Below are positions 1-5,572 of a stretch of 10,789 nucleotides of DNA, piece by piece. A program made the position numbers and the translations under genes. A model generated the notes under the pieces. That model worked only from the letters and a program-made list of their open reading frames with translations. It was not told where the DNA came from and did no database searches. Origin of the DNA: Cryomorphaceae bacterium (lineage in GTDB: Bacteria; Bacteroidota; Bacteroidia; Flavobacteriales; Schleiferiaceae). Numbering within the stretch: the stretch's first letter is position 1; every line of letters starts with the position of its first letter. Location of the stretch: positions 1 through 10,789 of the forward strand of contig DMDX01000055.1 in the NCBI GenBank assembly GCA_003451355.1. The letters are read 5' to 3'.

Positions 1-353
1 CCTTGGCCGCCTTGGTGAAGACCTGACCCGAGGGCGTCGTCGGGCGTCTGGAGGTTGTCGATACCGGTCAGGGTGCTGATCCAGGTTCCGAATTCAGAAG
101 AGCGAATGGCGTTGCGGACCTCAGTGAAGATGGGGTCCCAGCGCTCGAAGTGGTAGTCCTCTACCTTGTTTTCGTTCAGTGACTTGCGCTTAACCTTGAG
201 CGAATCCACCGACGGAAAGTGCTGGTGCAGGGCATTGGCAACTTCTTCGTTCAAAAAGTTGTCGAGCACCACGTGATTGGGCTGGCCCGCAGCAAATTGG
301 GCGGTGAGTTCGGGCAGTCGCTCGAGTACACTGGGGTTGATGATCGTCTTCAT
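1..353 (-). CDS. 2-oxoglutarate/Fe(II)-dependent oxygenase, N-terminal part (runs off left edge)
   Basis: The frame is open from an ATG at 353-351 to the window edge, giving 117 complete codons and no stop. Residues 26-46 (start NHVVLDNFLNEEVANALHQHF) resemble the opening of prolyl-4-hydroxylase-like oxygenases. Residues 95-117, with LTGI, a DD pair and GSGLHQGG, match the stretch just before the iron-binding HxD motif in Bacteroidota 2OG-Fe(II) oxygenases. The HxD and distal His ligands would lie beyond the edge, so the catalytic residues cannot be confirmed. Such enzymes hydroxylate small molecules, sugars or proteins using 2-oxoglutarate and O2 in the cytoplasm; the substrate is unknown. 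The ATG overlaps the stop of the upstream SDR gene in an ATGA, so the two are very likely co-transcribed and translationally coupled. The family call rests on recalled motif similarity. Confidence 0.7.
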   Translation of the reverse strand, partial: MKTIINPSVLERLPELTAQFAAGQPNHVVLDNFLNEEVANALHQHFPSVDSLKVKRKSLNENKVEDYHFERWDPIFTEVRNAIRSSEFGTWISTLTGIDNLQTPDDALGSGLHQGGQ

Positions 354-1102
354 GGTTTGCGGCGCAAAAGCACGTAAAAAATACTTGGGCAAAGGTCGTG
401 CAGAATCAGGGCGAAGCGTACACCAGGGCTCGCCAAAATGTGGGTAAATCTGCGGGTGCGCGTGGCGCGTTCGATGGCGCGTGCGGTGCGTTCCACGGTC
501 CATCCTCGGTGGGTGCCGGCGCGGTCGCCCAAAGCTTGCCCATCACGGCCAATACTATGGCGCATGATGTTGGTGCTGACTACTCCGGGCAGAATCAATT
601 GGATTCGGTGGGCGGAACCCTGCCACTCTTCATTCACAGATTCTGCCCACAGGGCTACCGCAGCCTTGCTGGCGCTGTAGGACGCTAGTTTTTTTTGCCC
701 AAACCGGGCGGCGATGCTCGAGATAACCACCACATGCAGTGCTCGGCCCTGAGCGCGCTCGGCGAGCATGCGCGTGAGTTCCACCGGAGCCCAGTAGTTG
801 AGTTCCAGCACGCGTTGGGCGTCGCTGCGCTCGGTTTCGGAGGCTTTAGCCCAATGGCCTACACCGGCGTTCAGTACGACGAGGTCGGGCCAACCCAGGT
901 CTTGGGTGAGCTGTTCGACGGCCTTAGTTCGTTGGGCGGAATCGCTCAAGTCAGCCGGAATCCAATGGTCTGCTTCTGCCGGCCCGTGAGTGCGTCGCGA
1001 GCTTCCTACAGTCTGCCAACCAAGGCGTTGGTAGTGCTGCAGCAACCCCAGTCCAATGCCTTCAGAGGCGCCCGTCACCCAAATTCTCTTTGTGCTCGAC
1101 AT
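350..1102 (-). CDS. SDR-family NAD(P)-dependent oxidoreductase
   Basis: This is a complete 250-residue classical short-chain dehydrogenase/reductase, the usual size for the family. The cofactor-binding TGASEGIG is at residues 10-17, the structural NAG at 78-80, the active-site Asn at 102, the catalytic Ser at 129 and the YSASK motif (Y142, K146) follows at the expected spacing. S34-S35-R36-R37 after the second beta strand suggests a preference for NADP(H), an inference from the basic residues. The substrate cannot be read from the sequence. The ATG at 1102-1100 places the Rossmann glycine motif nine residues in, as expected. The stop TGA overlaps the ATG of the downstream oxygenase gene, so the two form an operon. 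A -7 promoter element lies only five bases before the ATG, which suggests a leaderless mRNA. Confidence 0.9.
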   Translation of the reverse strand: MSSTKRIWVTGASEGIGLGLLQHYQRLGWQTVGSSRRTHGPAEADHWIPADLSDSAQRTKAVEQLTQDLGWPDLVVLNAGVGHWAKASETERSDAQRVLELNYWAPVELTRMLAERAQGRALHVVVISSIAARFGQKKLASYSASKAAVALWAESVNEEWQGSAHRIQLILPGVVSTNIMRHSIGRDGQALGDRAGTHRGWTVERTARAIERATRTRRFTHILASPGVRFALILHDLCPSIFYVLLRRKP

Positions 1103-1107
1103 ATTTT

Positions 1108-1115
1108 CAAAGATA
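1108..1115 (-). promoter_or_regulatory. Bacteroidota -7 element of the SDR gene promoter
   Basis: Read on the minus strand this is TATCTTTG, a perfect match to the Bacteroidota -7 consensus TAnnTTTG. It ends five bases (aaaat) before the SDR start codon, so transcription would begin at or within a few bases of the ATG. The -33 region shows only a T-rich stretch and no clean TTG. The match is seen directly; promoter function and start site are inferred. Confidence 0.5.
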
Positions 1116-1121
1116 CACCCC

Positions 1122-1150
1122 TTGCAGATTGAAAATTCGAACTATATTTG
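1122..1150 (+). promoter_or_regulatory. rpmH promoter (-33 TTG and -7 TATATTTG)
   Basis: TATATTTG at 1143-1150 matches the Bacteroidota -7 consensus TAnnTTTG exactly. TTG at 1122-1124 lies 18 bases upstream, close to the usual -33 spacing. Transcription would start near 1156-1158 and give a leader of about 42 bases before the rpmH ATG. This is the best-formed promoter in the window, as expected for a ribosomal-protein gene. Confidence 0.65.
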
Positions 1151-1160
1151 CACCCCGAAT

Positions 1161-1176
1161 CACGGTCAAACCCGTG
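1161..1176 (+). other. Small hairpin in the rpmH leader
   Basis: CACGG (1161-1165) and CCGTG (1172-1176) are perfect inverted repeats around a 6-base loop TCAAAC. The hairpin would sit at the 5' end of the predicted rpmH transcript, 22 bases before the ATG. It could stabilise the mRNA or be an operator-like dyad, or it could be chance. No U-run follows, so it is not a terminator. Confidence 0.3.
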
Positions 1177-1198
1177 GATCGTTCAAAGACACGACACG

Positions 1199-1357
1199 AT
1201 GAAACGCACATTTCAACCTTCGAAGCGCAAGCGCGTGAACAAGCACGGGTTCCGCTTGCGCATGGCTTCGGCAAACGGCCGTCGCGTATTGGCAGCTCGC
1301 CGCGTACGCGGCCGCAAGCGTTTGACGGTGTCTGACGAGAGCAACCCAAAGGGCTAA
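1199..1357 (+). CDS. rpmH: Large-subunit ribosomal protein bL34
   Basis: This 52-residue, very basic protein begins MKRTFQPSKRKRVNKHGFR and contains MASANGRRVLAARR, which together are the bL34 signature. The C-terminal tail TVSDESNPKG is slightly longer than in E. coli L34 (46 residues), in line with Bacteroidota forms. It is a structural protein of the 50S subunit. The ATG at 1199 is chosen because the upstream in-frame ATG at 1148 lies inside the promoter and would add 17 residues absent from the family. There is no Shine-Dalgarno sequence, only an AAAG some 11 bases upstream, which is normal for Bacteroidota. The usual neighbour rnpA is absent. The gene has its own promoter and a strong terminator directly after it. 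Confidence 0.97.
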   Translation: MKRTFQPSKRKRVNKHGFRLRMASANGRRVLAARRVRGRKRLTVSDESNPKG

Positions 1358-1381
1358 TGCCGTTTGGATTCAAACCCATTG

Positions 1382-1411
1382 AAGGTGTTGCGCAAGCAGC
1401 ACCTTTTTTTT
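1382..1411 (+). terminator. Rho-independent terminator after rpmH
   Basis: A 10-bp stem, AAGGTGTTGC (1382-1391) pairing with GCAGCACCTT (1396-1405) and including one G-T wobble, is closed by a GCAA tetraloop of the GNRA type. It is followed by six further T residues (eight in all, 1404-1411). No A-run precedes the left arm, so it should act mainly on plus-strand transcription. It begins 24 bases after the rpmH stop and ends 61 bases before the carB start. Confidence 0.9.
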
Positions 1412-1427
1412 GTGCCTGCGCGAGCCG

Positions 1428-1454
1428 TTTGCCGCAGGTTGAGACCGATATTTG
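1428..1454 (+). promoter_or_regulatory. Possible weak carB promoter
   Basis: GATATTTG (1447-1454) matches TAnnTTTG at all but the first position, and TTTG at 1428-1431 could serve as a -33 element, although the 15-base spacer is short. Some such element is expected, because the rpmH terminator would otherwise cut off carB. Transcription would start roughly 13 bases before the ATG. The alternative is partial readthrough from rpmH. Confidence 0.3.
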
Positions 1455-1472
1455 ACTAAGTTCCTGAAGATC

Positions 1473-4319
1473 ATGCCACGTAACCACGACATTAAGCACG
1501 TACTCCTGATTGGATCAGGCCCCATCGTCATTGGCCAAGCTTGTGAATTCGACTACTCCGGGTCGCAGGCTTCGCGTTCGCTGCGCGAAGAAGGGATTGA
1601 GATTTCGCTCATCAATTCGAACCCTGCGACCATCATGACCGACGAGGTCGTGGCCGACCACATCTACCTTTTGCCACTCGAGGTCGAGAGTCTTGAGAAG
1701 ATCCTCAAGGAGCAAAAAATTGATGCCGTCCTGCCCACGATGGGTGGTCAAACGGCCTTGAACCTCTGCATTGAGGCTGACAAACAAGGGCTTTGGGAAC
1801 AGTACGGAGTGCAAATCATCGGCGTCGACATCGAGGCCATCAACATCACCGAAGACCGAGACAAGTTCAAGAATTTGCTCGACCAGATTGAGATTCCGTA
1901 CGCGCCCGCCAAAATCGCGACGAGCTACCTCAAGGGTAAGGAGATTGCGCAGGAGTTTGGCTACCCCTTGTGCGTTCGCGCTTCATTCACTTTGGGCGGA
2001 AGCGGAGCCAGCTTCGTCTGGAACAAAGAAGAGTTCGATAGCGCACTTCAGCGCGGTTTGGAGGCCAGTCCCATCCACGAGGTCATCATCGACAAGGCCC
2101 TTGTAGGTTGGAAGGAGTTTGAGCTCGAGCTTCTGCGCGACGCCAACGACAACGTGATCATTATTTGTTCGATTGAGAACATGGACCCTATGGGCATCCA
2201 CACGGGTGATTCGATCACGGTGGCTCCGGCAATGACGCTGTCAGACACAACCTACCAGCGCATGCGCGACATGGCGATTAAGATGATGCGCTCGATCGGA
2301 AACTTCGCCGGCGGATGCAACGTACAGTTCGCAGTGAGCCCAGATGAAAAAGAGGACATCGTGGCGATTGAGATCAATCCGCGTGTGTCGCGCTCTTCGG
2401 CGCTCGCTTCGAAGGCCACGGGCTACCCCATTGCCAAAATTGCTGCCAAGTTGGCCATTGGCTATACGTTGGACGAGTTGAACAATCAAATCACCAAGAC
2501 CACGACGGCCTACTTTGAGCCGACGCTGGACTATGTGATCGTGAAGATTCCACGCTGGAATTTTGACAAGTTTGAAGGCGCAGACCGCCGACTCGGTCTG
2601 CAAATGAAGTCCGTAGGCGAGGTGATGGGCATTGGCCGCAGCTTTCAAGAGGCGCTGCACAAGGCGGCCCAGTCGCTCGAAATTCGAAGGAATGGGCTAG
2701 GAGCTGACGGCAAGGGCCTAACCGATCAAAAGGTGATTCTGCATAAGCTCGAGCACGCCAGCTGGGACCGCGTGTTTGTTCTCTACGACGCGATGCAGAT
2801 GGGGATTCCGCTTCGCAAGATTCACGACATCACCAAAATCGACATGTGGTTCTTGCGCGAAATCGAAGACCTCATGCGCACCCAGCGTCGCCTCGAAGAG
2901 CACCAGCTTGGCACACTGCCCAGCGATTTGCTGCTCGAGGCCAAGATGAAGGGATTCGCCGACCGCCAAATTGGCCACATGCTGCGCTGCCTCGAGAGCG
3001 AGGTGCATGACCTGCGGGTGAAGCTCGGCATCGAGCGAGTGTGGAAGCTCGTGGACACCTGTGCCGCGGAATTCCCAGCTCAGACTCCGTACTACTATTC
3101 GACGTTTGAGCGCGGTTCAGGCAAGCCCGGAGCGCTGAGCGCCCGCAACGACAGCCCGTCGAGCGACCGCAAAAAAATCATCGTACTCGGCAGCGGGCCC
3201 AACCGCATCGGTCAGGGAATCGAGTTCGACTACAGCTGCGTGCACGGGGTGCTGGCCGCCAAAGAGGAGGGCTTCGAGACCATCATGATTAACTGCAACC
3301 CTGAAACGGTTTCGACGGACTTTGACACCGCCGACAAGCTCTACTTTGAGCCCGTATTCTGGGAGCACATCTACGACATCATTCGCCACGAAAAGCCCGT
3401 GGGCGTCATCGTGCAGCTCGGCGGCCAGACGGCTCTCAAGTTGGCCGAAAAGCTCGACCGCTTCGGAATTCCAATCGTCGGAACCAGCTACCTGTCGCTC
3501 GACCTCGCCGAGGACCGCGGACGCTTCTCAACACTGCTTCACGAGCACGGAATTCCGTACCCGCGATTCGACGTGATTACCCGCCCCGACGAAGCGGTGG
3601 CCGTGGCCGAAAAGCTCGGATACCCCATCTTGGTCCGACCGTCGTACGTCTTGGGTGGCCAGGGAATGAAGATCGTCATCAACCACGACGAGCTCGAGAC
3701 CCACGTGGTGGAGCTGTTCAAGGACTTCCCCGGCAACCGCGTGCTGCTCGACCACTACCTCGACGGCGCGATTGAGGCCGAAGCCGATGCCATCTGCGAC
3801 GGCGAAAACGTCTACATCATCGGAATCATGGAGCACATCGAGCCCTGTGGCGTGCACTCTGGGGATTCGAATGCAACCTTGCCGCCGTTTAACCTCGGCG
3901 AGCTGGTGATGCAGCAAATCATCGACCATACGCACACCATTGCACGTGCGCTCGGAACCGTCGGTCTTATCAACATTCAGTTCGCGATCAAGGACGACAC
4001 CGTGTTCATCATTGAGGCGAATCCGAGGGCGTCACGTACCGTGCCGTTCATTTGCAAGGCCTACCAAGAGCCCTACGTGAATGCAGCGACCAAGGTGATG
4101 CTCGGAACCAAGAAGGTCACCGACTTCACCTTCAACCCCAAAAAGGGCGGATGGGCGATTAAGGTTCCGGTGTTCAGCTTCCACAAGTTCCCTGACGTGA
4201 ACAAGACGCTGGGGCCACAGATGAAGTCGACCGGCGAGGCCATCTACTTCATTGATTCGCTGCGCGATCCGCTGTTTAGAAAGCTGTACAGCGAGCGGAA
4301 CTACTACTTGTCCAAGTAA
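1473..4319 (+). CDS. carB: Carbamoyl-phosphate synthase large subunit, short form lacking the C-terminal allosteric domain
   Basis: This 948-residue protein makes carbamoyl phosphate from bicarbonate, two ATP and ammonia supplied by CarA, feeding pyrimidine and arginine synthesis. The first synthetase half opens with IGSGPIVIGQACEFDYSG (residues 13-30). R129, R169, H243 and Q285 fall at the same numbers as E. coli catalytic residues, and the metal ligands E300 and N302 sit in EINPRVSR. A linker/oligomerisation region (about 400-560) precedes the second half, which starts near K567 with LGSGPNRIGQGIEFDYS and carries E848 and N850 in EANPRASR. The protein stops where the MGS-like allosteric domain begins in the 1073-residue E. 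coli enzyme, so UMP/ornithine control through that domain is missing. Short CarB proteins are usual in flavobacteria. The ATG is preferred over the in-frame TTG at 1452 because MPRxxxIKxVLIIGSGP is the conserved opening. carA is not nearby. The 3' end overlaps the convergent GT4 gene. Confidence 0.96.
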   Translation: MPRNHDIKHVLLIGSGPIVIGQACEFDYSGSQASRSLREEGIEISLINSNPATIMTDEVVADHIYLLPLEVESLEKILKEQKIDAVLPTMGGQTALNLCIEADKQGLWEQYGVQIIGVDIEAINITEDRDKFKNLLDQIEIPYAPAKIATSYLKGKEIAQEFGYPLCVRASFTLGGSGASFVWNKEEFDSALQRGLEASPIHEVIIDKALVGWKEFELELLRDANDNVIIICSIENMDPMGIHTGDSITVAPAMTLSDTTYQRMRDMAIKMMRSIGNFAGGCNVQFAVSPDEKEDIVAIEINPRVSRSSALASKATGYPIAKIAAKLAIGYTLDELNNQITKTTTAYFEPTLDYVIVKIPRWNFDKFEGADRRLGLQMKSVGEVMGIGRSFQEALHKAAQSLEIRRNGLGADGKGLTDQKVILHKLEHASWDRVFVLYDAMQMGIPLRKIHDITKIDMWFLREIEDLMRTQRRLEEHQLGTLPSDLLLEAKMKGFADRQIGHMLRCLESEVHDLRVKLGIERVWKLVDTCAAEFPAQTPYYYSTFERGSGKPGALSARNDSPSSDRKKIIVLGSGPNRIGQGIEFDYSCVHGVLAAKEEGFETIMINCNPETVSTDFDTADKLYFEPVFWEHIYDIIRHEKPVGVIVQLGGQTALKLAEKLDRFGIPIVGTSYLSLDLAEDRGRFSTLLHEHGIPYPRFDVITRPDEAVAVAEKLGYPILVRPSYVLGGQGMKIVINHDELETHVVELFKDFPGNRVLLDHYLDGAIEAEADAICDGENVYIIGIMEHIEPCGVHSGDSNATLPPFNLGELVMQQIIDHTHTIARALGTVGLINIQFAIKDDTVFIIEANPRASRTVPFICKAYQEPYVNAATKVMLGTKKVTDFTFNPKKGGWAIKVPVFSFHKFPDVNKTLGPQMKSTGEAIYFIDSLRDPLFRKLYSERNYYLSK

Positions 4320-5572
4320 GCCGCCAAGCCTTCGGCGATGCCGAGGCGGGTGTAGCGGGTGCGGGCCTCGAGGCTTGCGCCCTGCTCGGGCCATTGGGCC
4401 AAAGCTTCGGAAGCTTTGTGCGCGTCTTCGTAGAGACCGCCTGCGTGGGTTTCGCGCACAATGGCGTTGGCGTCCCCGTCGACGGGGCCAAATCCCCAAA
4501 TGGGGCGGCCGCTTCCGAGGTATTCAAAGAGTTTTCCCGTAAGGATTCCGCGGTTATTGGGCAGCTCGGGAATCAGCAGCAGCAGCGCGTCGGCACCCTG
4601 AAGCAGCGCGACGCTTTCGGCGTGCGGTAGGTAGCCTTTGAATTCAACAGTCAAGGGAAGCTTCTGGGCCAATGACTCAAGGGCGTCCTTAGCCTCTTGG
4701 GCGGGGCGTCCGGCAAACACAAGCTTAAGTGCTCCGTGCTGGCGGCAGTAGGTGCGCAATGCGGTATACAGCGCTTCAAGCGGGTAGTCGAGCGTCAGCG
4801 TGCCGGTGTAGACCAATGTCCGCACGGGGTTGTTTGGTACAGGGGCGTCGGCTGCGAAGTCGGCCGGGTCGTATCCGTTCGGAACCACCACAAACTTGGC
4901 GGAATCGCCGTTCAGTTTGCTAGCCAGCAGACGTTTGAGGTCGTCCGATACGGTAAGCACCCGTTCGGCACGCTCGAGCACACTGCGTTCGAGTTCGGCG
5001 TCGCGGCGTCGGGCCCAAGCCGACGGATAGAACATTCGGTAGTAGTAGATGTCGGTCCATGGGTCGCGAAAGTCGGCCCACCAGCGCATTCCGCGGCGCT
5101 GCAGTTCGAGCCCGATCAAGTGCGTGGAGTGGGGCGGTCCGCTGGTCACCACCAAATCGTACGGCTTGAGTGCGTGCTGCTTCAGTGCTTCGGCGACCGC
5201 GTAGGGGTTCCAGCCTCGGCGCGGATCGGGAATGAACAGGTTGCCGCGAACCCAACGCGACAGTCGCTGAATGGGGCCCGGCTTGCCCGCCTGATTGGCG
5301 AATCCGCTGAACGGAACCTCCTTGCGGCGAGTGAGCTTTTGGTAGGTACCAAACCAGTCCCTGGCGCGGGTGGAGTGGACGGTAATTCCCTCGGCCTCTG
5401 CCGTGAGGCTTTCGTCGCGAAGGGGATAGGTCGCGTAGGCCGGGTCGACCGTGAGGACTTCGACGTCGTGACCAAGCTGCTTGAGTGCTTGGGCTGTTTT
5501 AAGCCAGCGCTGTACACCCGGACCACCCGCGGGAGGCCAGTAGTAGGTCGCGACTAAGATGCGTTTAGGCAC
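4304..5572 (-). CDS. GT4-family glycosyltransferase
   Basis: This 422-residue GT-B fold enzyme would transfer a sugar from a nucleotide-sugar donor to a lipid-linked or polysaccharide acceptor at the cytoplasmic face of the inner membrane. The N-terminal domain opens with TYYWPPAGGPGVQRWLK (residues 9-25), the glycine-rich acceptor-side motif of this subfamily. DFRDPWTDIYYY lies near 165-177, and VVPNGYD near 229-236 marks the start of the donor-binding domain. The stretch ending GKLFEYLGSGRPI near 350-360 is the donor-site E-rich motif. The GTG at 5572-5570 is chosen as start because it gives VPKRILVATYYWPP, with the usual spacing; the longer open frame upstream encodes a low-complexity tail read inside YfhO. 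The GTG overlaps the YfhO stop by 8 bases, so the two genes form an operon. The stop lies inside the carB tail. Donor and acceptor are unknown. Confidence 0.88.
   Translation of the reverse strand: MPKRILVATYYWPPAGGPGVQRWLKTAQALKQLGHDVEVLTVDPAYATYPLRDESLTAEAEGITVHSTRARDWFGTYQKLTRRKEVPFSGFANQAGKPGPIQRLSRWVRGNLFIPDPRRGWNPYAVAEALKQHALKPYDLVVTSGPPHSTHLIGLELQRRGMRWWADFRDPWTDIYYYRMFYPSAWARRRDAELERSVLERAERVLTVSDDLKRLLASKLNGDSAKFVVVPNGYDPADFAADAPVPNNPVRTLVYTGTLTLDYPLEALYTALRTYCRQHGALKLVFAGRPAQEAKDALESLAQKLPLTVEFKGYLPHAESVALLQGADALLLLIPELPNNRGILTGKLFEYLGSGRPIWGFGPVDGDANAIVRETHAGGLYEDAHKASEALAQWPEQGASLEARTRYTRLGIAEGLAAYLDK

Noticed and set aside
398..1132. Several plus-strand open frames over the SDR gene
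   Set aside because: They overlap one another and the SDR gene, whose full set of motifs (TGxxxGIG, NAG, YxxxK) shows which frame is real.
1452..1472. TTG at 1452 as an alternative carB start
   Set aside because: It adds MTKFLKI before the conserved MPRxxxIK opening and overlaps the possible -7 element, so the ATG at 1473 is preferred.
1107..1499. A 130-codon minus-strand frame spanning rpmH, its terminator and the carB start
   Set aside because: It runs antisense through rpmH, the terminator stem and both promoters, and its product resembles no known protein.
4697..5557. A 286-codon open frame on the plus strand, antisense to the GT4 gene
   Set aside because: The minus-strand frame has clear glycosyltransferase motifs. 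The plus-strand translation has no recognisable domain and looks like a codon-bias shadow common at this G+C.
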